The position numbers and the translations under genes are program-made. The notes under the pieces were generated by a model. It saw nothing but the letters and a program-made list of their open reading frames with translations. It did not search any database and was not told the DNA's origin. A stretch of DNA of 8,823 nucleotides from assembly GCA_900313295.1 (NCBI GenBank), contig OMQS01000168.1:1-8823 (forward strand), read 5' to 3'. Positions 1 through 6,865 of the stretch are shown one piece after another (within the stretch, counting starts at the first letter, position 1; the number at the start of each line of letters is the position of its first letter). This DNA comes from an uncultured Eubacteriales bacterium. GTDB taxonomy: Bacteria; Bacillota; Clostridia; Oscillospirales; Oscillospiraceae.

Positions 1-16
1 CGTTTGAGACGGTTTT

Positions 17-93
17 TGGTACGCCCGACTGGATTCGAACCAGCGGCCTACAGAGTCGGAGTCTGTCACTCTATCCAACTGAGCTACGGGCGC
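17..93 (-). tRNA. tRNA-Arg (anticodon CCG)
   Basis: This is a complete cloverleaf on the minus strand. The acceptor stem is GCGCCCG with CGGGCGU. The D arm is GCUC/GAGU. The anticodon arm is ACAGA/UCUGU around loop CUCCGAC, giving anticodon CCG, which reads the CGG arginine codon. The variable loop is 5 nt, and the T arm has the canonical loop UUCGAAU. The mature body is 74 nt (20-93); discriminator A at 20 is followed by an encoded CCA (19-17). I find no convincing promoter in the ~100 bp immediately upstream, so it may be transcribed from the promoter at 284-312, through the half-tRNA. The 5' half is nearly repeated at 224-264. Confidence 0.97.
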
Positions 94-95
94 AT
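55..95 (-). repeat. 41-bp direct repeat, copy 1 (inside the intact tRNA-Arg)
   Basis: This segment covers the tRNA-Arg 5' half, from two bases upstream of the gene to the 3' end of the anticodon loop. It matches 224-264 at 38 of 41 positions. The three mismatches (65, 66, 68 versus 234, 235, 237) fall at the junction of D stem and anticodon stem. The 27 bases nearest the tRNA 5' end (69-95) are identical in both copies, and similarity stops at the end of the anticodon loop. Confidence 0.93.
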
Positions 96-223
96 ATTTG
101 GTTGTGGGTTTCTGCAATAGTCGTCAAATAGTAGTCAACGACCACCCATTTTTTCTCTGCCGTTCCCGCAAACGCAGGTGCGGCAAGGCTTTGCGCCATA
201 TCTCAACTGGAGACGCCTGAAAT
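96..223. other. Spacer between tRNA-Arg and half-tRNA; possible remnant of an integrated element
   Basis: These ~128 bp carry no convincing gene. The longest open stretch on the minus strand is only about 30 codons and has no start with a ribosome binding site. The spacer contains the tandem 11-mers at 117-138 and a GC-rich imperfect inverted repeat around 160-185 without a U-tract. A repeated tRNA 5' half lies on either side. This geometry fits an element that integrated into the 5' half of tRNA-Arg and was later almost fully deleted; a tandem tRNA duplication with an internal deletion is the main alternative. Confidence 0.4.
117..138. repeat. Tandem 11-bp near-repeat; candidate integrase arm-type sites
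   Basis: Two abutting 11-mers, atagtcgtcaa (117-127) and atagtagtcaa (128-138), differ at one base. They lie between the two tRNA-Arg 5' halves. Short tandem repeats of this kind next to a tRNA att site resemble the arm-type binding sites of tyrosine recombinases. No integrase gene is in the window, so that function is inference; they could be chance repeats. Confidence 0.5.
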
Positions 224-262
224 GTCGGAGTCTAACGCTCTATCCAACTGAGCTACGGGCGC
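224..262 (-). pseudogene. Truncated tRNA-Arg (5' half only, ends at the anticodon loop)
   Basis: On the minus strand this begins as a perfect tRNA-Arg(CCG): acceptor strand GCGCCCG, UA, a fully paired D arm (GCUC/GAGC), anticodon-stem strand UUAGA and loop CUCCGAC. The 3' anticodon-stem strand UCUAA, the T arm and the acceptor complement CGGGCGC are all absent downstream, where the sequence becomes unrelated. It cannot form a normal tRNA. It sits about 15 nt after a strong promoter and is probably still transcribed. Its anticodon stem differs from that of the intact tRNA, so it is not a simple recent copy of 17-93. Confidence 0.85.
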
Positions 263-264
263 AT
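224..264 (-). repeat. 41-bp direct repeat, copy 2 (half-tRNA)
   Basis: Partner of 55-95: same orientation, 38 of 41 bases identical, including an uninterrupted 27-bp block at 238-264. The centre-to-centre distance is 169 bp. This is the pattern expected of flanking attL/attR-like cores or of a degraded tandem duplication. Confidence 0.93.
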
Positions 265-283
265 GTAAAAATTCAACGCAATT

Positions 284-312
284 ATTATAGCAATTTTCCG
301 TGCCTTTGTAAA
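284..312 (-). promoter_or_regulatory. Sigma-A-type promoter for the tRNA-Arg locus
   Basis: On the minus strand, -35 TTTACA (312-307) and a perfect -10 TATAAT (289-284) are separated by exactly 17 bp. Transcription would start near 277, about 15 nt before the half-tRNA at 262, as is typical of tRNA promoters. It lies downstream of the ATPase terminator, so the tRNA locus forms its own unit. Confidence 0.85.
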
Positions 313-333
313 GGATTATTTCGCGGTAAATGC

Positions 334-363
334 AAAAAAGGAGCAGAGCCGAAGCCCTGCTCC
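334..363 (-). terminator. Intrinsic terminator of the V-ATPase operon
   Basis: The minus-strand RNA forms a 10-bp stem (GGAGCAGGGC with GCUCUGCUCC, one G-U pair) capped by a UUCG tetraloop and followed by six U residues. It starts 13 bp after the stop codon of subunit K and marks the end of the operon. Confidence 0.95.
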
Positions 364-376
364 CATATGCAGCGCG

Positions 377-811
377 TTATTGCAGCAGCAGGAGGCTGAA
401 CACCAGGGTGAACAGAGCCACCGTTTCGATAATGCCGATGACGATGAAGTAGTTGGCCGTGCCCTTGCCCGTTTCGCCCAATGCGTCGGCGGAAGCGGCA
501 GCCACCTTGCCCTGGAAGAAGGCGGACAGACCGATGGCCAGACCCGCAAAGATGCCGGTGAACATGGCCAGCATGGAGTCACAGCCGCCCTCCACAGCGC
601 TGCGGATGAAGTTCATCAGCAGGAAGCCGTAGATGGTCTGGGTCAGAGGGGCGCCGGAGAAAGCCACCATGATGAAGGGAGCGGGCTTGCCGTTGGCGTA
701 GCATTTTTTCCACGCGCCGACAGAAGCCTGTGCGGCAAAGCCGGAACCGAATGCAGAGCCCATGGCGGACAGACCCAAGGCACACGCCATACCAATAAAT
801 GCGATATTCAT
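377..811 (-). CDS. ntpK: V-type ATPase subunit K (membrane rotor ring, c/proteolipid)
   Basis: Double-hairpin proteolipid of 144 residues with four membrane helices; copies form the ion-carrying rotor ring. Numbered from the chosen start, the first hairpin has the motif APLTQTIYG (Thr57, Gln58), the second carries Gln100 in FFQGKVAAA, and helix 4 has Glu129 in IIETVALF. These match the E. hirae NtpK Na+ ligands Thr64, Gln65, Gln110 and Glu139, with identical Gln-to-Glu spacing (29) and similar Gln-to-Gln spacing (42 versus 45), so Na+ coupling is inferred. An ATG at 817 is in frame, but AGGAG at 819-823 lies only 1 nt from it and 7 nt from the ATG at 811, so the latter is preferred. Last gene of the operon, 18 bp after subunit I. 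Confidence 0.96.
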   Translation of the reverse strand: MNIAFIGMACALGLSAMGSAFGSGFAAQASVGAWKKCYANGKPAPFIMVAFSGAPLTQTIYGFLLMNFIRSAVEGGCDSMLAMFTGIFAGLAIGLSAFFQGKVAAASADALGETGKGTANYFIVIGIIETVALFTLVFSLLLLQ

Positions 812-818
812 AATCATT

Positions 819-823
819 CTCCT
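819..823 (-). promoter_or_regulatory. Ribosome binding site that decides the subunit K start
   Basis: AGGAG on the minus strand is 7 nt from the ATG at 811 and 1 nt from the in-frame ATG at 817. The normal spacing argues for the downstream start, giving MNIAFIG as the N-terminus rather than MIMNIAFIG. Confidence 0.75.
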
Positions 824-829
824 ATCCGT

Positions 830-2656
830 TTATTTTTTTATTTTATCGCCCTTTTTGAAGGGATCGTATGCGATACCGGCCCATTCCATGCCCAACTGAC
901 CGGAGAACTCCAGCAGGTTCAGACGGACGCCGTGAACCACCACGGACAGCAGACCCATAACAATGTTCAGCCCGTGACCGATGAGCAGAATGAGGATGGC
1001 AGCCACCACCAGAGGACCCTTGAAGCCAAAAGCCATGTTGTTGAAGCTCTGCGCAATGGCCAAGGACGCCATGCCCACGGCAAACAGACGGATATAGCTC
1101 ATGATGTTGCCGAAGGCGCTGATGGTATTGAGAAACACGGTAAAGGCATTTCCGAGTCCTGCCTTTAGCCCCTGTGCGAAGCTCTTGTCCGGCGCCATGC
1201 CGCCGAAGCACACCACCAGCAGGAAGCCGGCGATGACTACGCAGGCCACAGGCAGCAGGTTCACCTGCTGGCCGATGACCAGATACAGCACCACGAAGTA
1301 CAGCGCGTCAATGGCGGCCAGCCAACCCAGATCCGCCACCCAGCTCAGATCCTTCTCCTTCAGCTTGCGCCGGATATTCATGACGCAGGCCAAGGACAGT
1401 TGCACCGTGCCCAGGATGAAGCAGAACTTCATGATGGTGTTTTGCTGAGCGACGGTAGTTACGCCGAAGTACTGCGGGTAGTTGGCAAAGGTGGGGATCA
1501 CAAGGCTGCGCAGCAGCGGCACCTCCATGGCCTGCTCAAGACCGAACCAAGTGCCTGTCAGCGTGCCCCATATGATGGTGGCAATGGACAGCACCCACAG
1601 CAGCTGCACGGCGGTGGAGGACTTTTTGCCCTTTAGCGTGAGAACCAGCGCTCCCAGCAGGAAGAGAAGGCCATAGCCCGCATCGCCGATTATCATGGCA
1701 AAAAACAGGGTGAAAAAGCCCAAAAACCAGAAGGAAATGTCATATTCCCGATAGCCCGGGACGGTGCCCAGAATGTCAAACACGGGGATCATCAGCTTGG
1801 TGATCTTATTGTATTTGACCTTGGTGGGGACTTGGTCGTCATCGCCGGCGGGATCTTCCAGCGCCCAAGCCCAGTGCGCCTCGGCTGCGGCCTTTTTGAA
1901 ACCGTCAACCTCCGCCGCCGGAATATAGCCCCGCAGCCAGACCAAGCCGTCCTGACTCTGGGACGTGTTGCTGACGGCGGAATACTCGGCGTCATTTTGC
2001 GCCTTGAGCATCTGCGACTGGATACTGGGCAGGTGAGAGGCCGCCTGACGGAGATAGGTTTCGCAATCCTCCAGCCCCTGCTTGCAGCACGCCTGCTCCT
2101 GCTCCAGCTCCTCCAAGCCCTTTTCGGGCAGAGGAAACTCCGTGGCGGAATACTGATCCGGCAGGGGAGCGAGAGCGGCAAAAGTCGGCATCTTACCAAC
2201 GGGTGACAAGCGAATAACCTTCACATCCGGATCGGCAAGTAAAGCCGTCATAGTCTTCTTGTCTGTGCGGTAAATGTGGATGTCCCAGCCTTGCTGCCGT
2301 AGCGACTGCACGTCAGCGGGGGAGAAGCGTCCCCATTCTGCCAGCCGTTCTGCAGCGGCGTGGGCAGCGGCCAATTCGTCTTGCAAGGCTTTTTTGCGAT
2401 CCAGACAGGCGGACAGTTCGCCGAAGAATTTTTCAAATTCGTCATCGGGCAAAACCGCCGATTCCACAGCAGTATCCGGATACTCATGCAGCACCAGAGC
2501 CATACGGGAAAGGTCGGAGAAGCGCTGGAGAAGCGGCTGATCGGCGCCGGCCTTTTCGGAAAAATGGACGATACCCATTTTCTGCAGCTTGTCCAGCAGA
2601 GCCTTTTTTTCAAGAGCGGTGGTCACAATGTGGACTACCTTCATTTTTTCGATCAT
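830..2656 (-). CDS. ntpI: V-type ATPase subunit I (stator, a-subunit homologue)
   Basis: 608 residues. The first ~300 form a charged cytoplasmic domain with helical hairpin stretches (about 75-110 and 180-225), followed by a membrane domain from about residue 306 with roughly seven helices. It holds the half-channels that pass ions to the K ring. Diagnostic features are VPTKVKYNKITK near 277, GDAGYG at 324-329, and two helix arginines, Arg523 in MSYIRLF and Arg578 in VHGVRLNLLEF. These correspond to the a-subunit arginines that face the ring glutamate. The ATG at 2656 overlaps the stop of subunit D by 4 bp (ATGA), with AGGAGG 7 nt upstream, suggesting translational coupling. At 608 residues it is at the short end of the family as I know it. 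Confidence 0.96.
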   Translation of the reverse strand: MIEKMKVVHIVTTALEKKALLDKLQKMGIVHFSEKAGADQPLLQRFSDLSRMALVLHEYPDTAVESAVLPDDEFEKFFGELSACLDRKKALQDELAAAHAAAERLAEWGRFSPADVQSLRQQGWDIHIYRTDKKTMTALLADPDVKVIRLSPVGKMPTFAALAPLPDQYSATEFPLPEKGLEELEQEQACCKQGLEDCETYLRQAASHLPSIQSQMLKAQNDAEYSAVSNTSQSQDGLVWLRGYIPAAEVDGFKKAAAEAHWAWALEDPAGDDDQVPTKVKYNKITKLMIPVFDILGTVPGYREYDISFWFLGFFTLFFAMIIGDAGYGLLFLLGALVLTLKGKKSSTAVQLLWVLSIATIIWGTLTGTWFGLEQAMEVPLLRSLVIPTFANYPQYFGVTTVAQQNTIMKFCFILGTVQLSLACVMNIRRKLKEKDLSWVADLGWLAAIDALYFVVLYLVIGQQVNLLPVACVVIAGFLLVVCFGGMAPDKSFAQGLKAGLGNAFTVFLNTISAFGNIMSYIRLFAVGMASLAIAQSFNNMAFGFKGPLVVAAILILLIGHGLNIVMGLLSVVVHGVRLNLLEFSGQLGMEWAGIAYDPFKKGDKIKK

Positions 2657-3267
2657 TGGCTCACCTCCTGCAGCTTTTTCTTGGCGATCTTGCCCCGCAC
2701 CACGGCGGAGGTCTGCTGGTCGCCCAGATAGATGCCAATGACGCGGATGTTCTCTTTGGCCTCGGGGATCTTCACCTTTTCAAACAGGTTCACCCGCTGG
2801 GCGGTGGAGCGCAGCTCCTTTTCCAGCAGCTCCACCTGACGGCGGAGGGTCTTGGCCAAAGCGTCCAGTCGGGCGATCTCCCGCAGGCGCACGGCGGCGG
2901 TATCCACCCACAGCGGATAGTCCGCCACGTCATACAGGATCTCCTCAAAGCGCAGATCCCGAAATACCGGCACAGTGACGCCGGCGATGTTCTCCTGACC
3001 GCACTCCACATGGCTGGGACGCACCAGGTTCTCCAGACGCTTATCCGGGGGGAAGGCGTCGTTCTCCGCGAAAACGGCCACCCAGTCGTCCAGCCCGTCC
3101 ACGGCGGCACGGTACTCCCGCTCCACCTGCTCCAGCTGGGCGGTGATCTGCATCACCACGGACTGAAGCTGCTGCTTTTTCAGCTGCAGCGTGGGCAGAT
3201 AGCGCTGGAATTGCTTCAGGCGATCCTTCTGCACCTTCAGTTCGTTTTTTGTGAGTTTAACAGCCAT
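2653..3267 (-). CDS. ntpD: V-type ATPase subunit D (central rotor shaft)
   Basis: 204 residues, predicted to form the long antiparallel coiled coil of the rotor axle, which turns inside the A3B3 head and transmits torque to the K ring. The N-terminus (about residues 1-75, beginning MAVKLTKNELKVQKDRLKQF) has the Lys/Leu-rich heptads typical of bacterial subunit D. A less helical middle with FPPDKRLENL follows, and then a second helical stretch (about 130-170) containing LLEKELRSTAQRVNLFEKVKIP, which resembles the family's conserved RRVNALE..IP segment. AGGAGG lies 5 nt before the ATG. It starts 10 bp after subunit B and overlaps subunit I by 4 bp. The usual rotor partner, subunit F, is not encoded here. 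Confidence 0.95.
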   Translation of the reverse strand: MAVKLTKNELKVQKDRLKQFQRYLPTLQLKKQQLQSVVMQITAQLEQVEREYRAAVDGLDDWVAVFAENDAFPPDKRLENLVRPSHVECGQENIAGVTVPVFRDLRFEEILYDVADYPLWVDTAAVRLREIARLDALAKTLRRQVELLEKELRSTAQRVNLFEKVKIPEAKENIRVIGIYLGDQQTSAVVRGKIAKKKLQEVSQ

Positions 3268-3277
3268 AGGCGCCTCC

Positions 3278-4573
3278 TCACTCTGCGGCGGAGCGCTTGG
3301 GCCATCTCTCCTGAATGAGGCTTGTTTTCAGACCCGTTTCATTCGGCTCAAAGCACTCGGCCAGGATCTCCCAGCCCAGATCCAGCGCCTCCTCCAGCGG
3401 AATATTTACGCTCAGATCCATCAGCTTCGTTTCAAACAGATGGCCGTATTTCAGTAGCTTTTCATCCCACTCGGACATGGAAAAGCCCATGGATTTCTTT
3501 TCAAGGCTTTCCTTATAGGCGCTGTACAGGCGGATCATGCCGTCCATCAGCGCCCGATGGTCGCTGCGGGTCTTGCCGTTGACGTTCTGCTTCAGGCGGG
3601 ACAGGGAGCCGAAAGGCTCGATGTGACCGTTTTTCAAATAGTACTGCCCCTCGGTGATATAGCCGGTGTTATCGGGGACGGGATGGGTGACGTCGTCGCC
3701 GGGCATGGTGGTCACGCCTAAAATGGTGATGGAACCGGCATCCTCAAAATCCACCGCCTTTTCATAGCGGGAGGCCAGGCAGCTGTAGAGGTCGCCGGGG
3801 TAGCCGCGGTTGGACGGAACCTGCTCCATGGTGATGGCCATTTCCTTCTGGGCATCGGCGAAGTTGGTCATGTCCGTCAGCAGCACCAGCACCCGTTTGC
3901 CGGCCAAGGCGAACTGCTCCGCCACGGCCAGCGCCATGTCGGGCACCAGCGTGCATTCCACCGTGGGATCGGAGGCGGTGTGAATGAACATCACCGTGCG
4001 CCCCATGGCGCCGCTCTTTTCCAGCGTGTCGCGGAAAAACAGATAGTCGTCATATTTCAGACCCATGCCGCCCAGCACGATGACATCCACCTGCGCCTGC
4101 ATGGCGATGCGGGACAGGAGCTGGTTATACGGTTCGCCGGATACGGAGAAAATGGGGAGCTTCTGGCTCTCCACCAGTGTGTTGAACACGTCGATCATGG
4201 GGATGCCGGTGCGGATCATCTTGTTGGGAACGGTACGCTTGGACGGGTTTACAGACGGGCCGCCGATGGGGATCATGTTCTCTGTGAGAGCGGGGCCGTT
4301 GTCGCGGGGCACGCCGGCGCCGTCGAAAATGCGTCCCAGCAGATGCTCGGAGAAAGACACCATCATGGGCCTGCCCAAAAAGCGGACAGGATCCGTGGTG
4401 CTCACGCCCTGCGTGCCGCTGAACACCTGCAGCGTCACTAAGTCTTTGTTCAGCTTGATGACGTTGGCATAGCTGCTGCCCACCAGAGCCAGGTCACCCA
4501 GACGGACGTCAGAGGCTCGAACGGTGACCACGTTGCCAACGATGGATTCGATTTTTGTGTAAACTTTCTGCAT
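3278..4573 (-). CDS. ntpB: V-type ATPase subunit B (non-catalytic head subunit)
   Basis: 431 residues; alternates with subunit A in the A3B3 head and completes the nucleotide sites at the interfaces. The N-terminal beta-barrel region is followed by [12 protein letters not shown] (80-91) and the degenerate P-loop region [12 protein letters not shown] (140-151), which lacks the GKT lysine as expected for B. Further motifs are [17 protein letters not shown] (257-273), [14 protein letters not shown] (297-310) and SLSRL, with Arg326 as the likely arginine finger. AGGAGG lies 8 nt before the ATG, and the gap from subunit A is 13 bp. It is shorter than the ~460 residues usual in Firmicutes and closer to the ~435 I know from chlamydial/Bacteroidetes-type enzymes. 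Confidence 0.96.
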   Translation of the reverse strand: MQKVYTKIESIVGNVVTVRASDVRLGDLALVGSSYANVIKLNKDLVTLQVFSGTQGVSTTDPVRFLGRPMMVSFSEHLLGRIFDGAGVPRDNGPALTENMIPIGGPSVNPSKRTVPNKMIRTGIPMIDVFNTLVESQKLPIFSVSGEPYNQLLSRIAMQAQVDVIVLGGMGLKYDDYLFFRDTLEKSGAMGRTVMFIHTASDPTVECTLVPDMALAVAEQFALAGKRVLVLLTDMTNFADAQKEMAITMEQVPSNRGYPGDLYSCLASRYEKAVDFEDAGSITILGVTTMPGDDVTHPVPDNTGYITEGQYYLKNGHIEPFGSLSRLKQNVNGKTRSDHRALMDGMIRLYSAYKESLEKKSMGFSMSEWDEKLLKYGHLFETKLMDLSVNIPLEEALDLGWEILAECFEPNETGLKTSLIQERWPKRSAAE

Positions 4574-4586
4574 CTTGACTCCCTCC

Positions 4587-6314
4587 TCAGCCTGCGGATC
4601 TGCTCAAGTAGCAGTCCTTCAGCCGCTTTTCTTGAGCCTCGAACTCCGGCGAGCGGAACATGGTGTTGTGCCAGTCCAAAAACTCCTGCCGAACCTGATT
4701 GAAGAAGGTGCGGATCTCTTTTTTGTCCGTCAGCGCAAAATCGCGGGTCAGCACGTCATAGAGCACGTCGAACTCATACACCTGCCGCTCAGGATCACAG
4801 GCGGCGTCAATGGGGTCAAAGGAGTTCTGCTGCAGGTACACGGCGTCCAGCAGCTCGCCCTTCTGATAGACAATATAGTCCTCGGCGGAGGTGCCTTCCT
4901 CACCGATGACCTTCATCATCTGGTTGATCTCGTTGCTGCGCTTGAGGATGGAGCGAGCCTGCTCCACGCGATCCATGTCCACCACGCCCTGATACTTGGA
5001 CCAGGAATCAATGGGATGGATGGCGGGGTATTTGCGGGCGTCGGAGCGCTCACGGGAGAGGCCGTGGAAGGCGCCCACCACTTTCAGCGTGGCCTGCGTC
5101 ACCGGCTCTTCAAAGTTGCCGCCGGCGGGGGACACAGTGCCGCCGATGGTGACGGAGGCGATTTTGCCGTTCTTGAGCCGCACTTTGCCGGCGCGCTCGT
5201 AGAAGGAGGCGATGACGGATTCCAGATAGGCGGGGAAGGCTTCCTCGCCGGGGATCTCCTCCAGACGGCCGCTCATTTCGCGCATGGCCTGCGCCCAGCG
5301 GCTGGTGGAGTCGGCCAGCAGCAGCACGTCCAGACCCATCTGCCGGTAGTATTCCGCCATAGTGACGGCGGTGTAGACCGACGCCTCGCGGGCGGCCACA
5401 GGCATGGAGGAGGTGTTGCAGATGATGATGGTGCGCTCCATAAGGGAGCGGCCGGTGCGGGGGTCAATAAGCTCGGGGAACTCCGTCAGCACCTCCACCA
5501 CTTCGCCGGCGCGTTCGCCGCAGGCGGCCACGATAACGATGTCCACGTCGGCGTTCTTGGCTTCCATATGCTGCAAAACGGTCTTGCCTGCGCCGAAGGG
5601 GCCGGGCACGCAGAAGGTGCCGCCCTTGGCCACCGGCAGGAAGGTGTCGATGGAGCGGATCTTCGTTACCAGCGTTTCGTCGGGACGCAGGCGCTCCTCA
5701 TAGCAGCGGATAGCCTGCTTCACAGGCCAGGAAAAGACCATGGTCAGCTCCTTTTCCTCGCCGTTTTCGTCTTCCAGTACCGCAACGGTGTCGCGGACAT
5801 TATACACGCCCTTTTCCCGAACGGATTTCACCCGCCACTCGCCCTTCAGGTCGAAAGGCACCATGATCAGATGGGTGAACAAACCCTCGGGGACGCTGCC
5901 CACGGCGTCGCCGGCGGTGACGAGATCACCGGCGGCCACCTGCGGGGTGAACTCCCAGTCCTTATTGGGGATGGGATCCAGATATACGCCCCGCTCCAAA
6001 AAGAAACCGCATTTTTCCGCAAGCTCCGGCAGGGGATTCTGCAGGCCGTCAAACACCTGCGTCAGAAGGCCTGGCCCAAGCTCCACGCTCATCAGTTCGC
6101 CGGAAAGCTCGACCTTGTCGCCCACACGGATGCCGCCTGTCATTTCATAGATCTGCATGCTGGCCGTATCGCCGTTCACACGGATGACCTCGCCCTTGAG
6201 GCGCTCGTCACCGACGAGGACATAGCCAACTTCGTTTTTTCGCACGGAGCCGGAAAAGGTGGCTGCCACCAGATTCCCGTTCACTCCGGTCACATATCCT
6301 GTCACTTTGTCCAT
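4587..6314 (-). CDS. ntpA: V-type ATPase subunit A (catalytic head subunit)
   Basis: 575 residues; hydrolyses (or makes) ATP in the A3B3 head. The N-terminal barrel has [16 protein letters not shown] (80-95). The inserted bulge domain characteristic of V-type A subunits follows (about 110-200). The Walker A motif is GPFGAGKT (238-245), with GER at 266-268 providing the catalytic glutamate, Walker B in [19 protein letters not shown] (328-346), and [18 protein letters not shown] (390-407). The stretch after GER reads AGEVVEVL, where Firmicute/archaeal enzymes as I recall have GNEMTDVL-like sequence. This fits the chlamydial/spirochaetal-type lineage. AGGAGA lies 6 nt before the ATG; 18 bp separate it from the DUF2764-like gene. 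All key residues are intact. Confidence 0.97.
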   Translation of the reverse strand: MDKVTGYVTGVNGNLVAATFSGSVRKNEVGYVLVGDERLKGEVIRVNGDTASMQIYEMTGGIRVGDKVELSGELMSVELGPGLLTQVFDGLQNPLPELAEKCGFFLERGVYLDPIPNKDWEFTPQVAAGDLVTAGDAVGSVPEGLFTHLIMVPFDLKGEWRVKSVREKGVYNVRDTVAVLEDENGEEKELTMVFSWPVKQAIRCYEERLRPDETLVTKIRSIDTFLPVAKGGTFCVPGPFGAGKTVLQHMEAKNADVDIVIVAACGERAGEVVEVLTEFPELIDPRTGRSLMERTIIICNTSSMPVAAREASVYTAVTMAEYYRQMGLDVLLLADSTSRWAQAMREMSGRLEEIPGEEAFPAYLESVIASFYERAGKVRLKNGKIASVTIGGTVSPAGGNFEEPVTQATLKVVGAFHGLSRERSDARKYPAIHPIDSWSKYQGVVDMDRVEQARSILKRSNEINQMMKVIGEEGTSAEDYIVYQKGELLDAVYLQQNSFDPIDAACDPERQVYEFDVLYDVLTRDFALTDKKEIRTFFNQVRQEFLDWHNTMFRSPEFEAQEKRLKDCYLSRSAG

Positions 6315-6332
6315 ATTGATTCTCCTGTTTTG

Positions 6333-6854
6333 TTATAGACTGGAAATCTGCTGACGGATGCCGTCCATCAGGGAGTCAAAGGCCTGCTTGCCTCGGTCGT
6401 GGCTGAAGCTGCGCTGGCGCTCCAGAAGCCGCAGCTTCATGGCGTAGCCGTACAGCGCGTGCTCGTCAAAAATATGCAGGCCGATCATGTCATCCAGACG
6501 GCGGAATTCCAGATCCAGCAGCAGCTGCTCGCCCTCCAGCGGGTTCTCCGCGTTTACGGCAGCCGTTACCGTCTGCACAATGTTTGCATCCCGCTCGTAG
6601 GGGACGGCGCAGGGACGACCCAGCTTTATATTCCGCTGATAGGCAAGCTCCGAGGAAAGCCTCAGATAGAACGCCGACCACTCCGAAAGCAGCGACCCCT
6701 TGCCGGAGTTCACCGTTAGCTCCTCCAGCGTTTTATACACGCTGCCGCTTACCGCCGACCGGCACATGGAGAGAAAGGCGGCGTAGTCCAGCGGCGGCTC
6801 ACCCTGTGTTTTCAGCAGGGGCAGGCTGGAGATGAGGTAGTAGTAGGAAGCCAT
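6333..6854 (-). CDS. DUF2764-like protein in the position of V-ATPase subunit C
   Basis: 173 residues, mostly helical, with no membrane segment or signal peptide. The N-terminus MASYYYLISSLPLL, the central LAYQRNIKLGRP (about 91-102) and the C-terminal YAMKLRLLERQRSF (about 136-149) resemble DUF2764, a family I know from V-ATPase operons of Bacteroidetes, spirochaetes and Chlamydia, placed between atpE and atpA as here. It is about half the length of classical subunit C (~330 residues). It may replace C as the adaptor between the shaft and the K ring; that role is inferred from position and not shown for this protein. AGGAGG lies 6 nt before the ATG, 11 bp after subunit E. Confidence 0.85.
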   Translation of the reverse strand: MASYYYLISSLPLLKTQGEPPLDYAAFLSMCRSAVSGSVYKTLEELTVNSGKGSLLSEWSAFYLRLSSELAYQRNIKLGRPCAVPYERDANIVQTVTAAVNAENPLEGEQLLLDLEFRRLDDMIGLHIFDEHALYGYAMKLRLLERQRSFSHDRGKQAFDSLMDGIRQQISSL

Positions 6855-6865
6855 GCGGAACCTCC

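Noticed and set aside
160..185. A terminator in the GC-rich inverted repeat between the two tRNA copies
   Set aside because: The pairing is imperfect and on the minus strand it is followed by A-rich sequence, not a U-tract, so termination is not supported.
224..262. A second functional tRNA-Arg
   Set aside because: The 3' anticodon strand, a canonical T arm and the full 7-bp acceptor complement with CCA are all absent.
178..399. A 73-codon plus-strand frame across the half-tRNA and ATPase terminator
   Set aside because: It runs through a tRNA remnant, a promoter and a terminator on the other strand, with no ribosome binding site.
380..1168. A 262-codon plus-strand open frame opposite subunits K and I
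   Set aside because: It spans the junction of two well-supported minus-strand genes; its Gln/His-rich sequence is an antisense artefact.
2656..3318. A 220-codon plus-strand open frame opposite subunit D
   Set aside because: Antisense to a gene with motifs, an RBS and operon context; no domain of its own.
3278..4573. Missing Walker A lysine in subunit B as a possible defect
   Set aside because: V-type B subunits are non-catalytic and normally lack the GKT motif; the remaining motifs are intact.
4575..6338. A 587-codon plus-strand open frame, antisense to subunit A
   Set aside because: It lies almost exactly opposite a clear V-ATPase A gene, has His/Gly-rich composition with no recognisable domain, and is a mirror of GC-rich codon bias.
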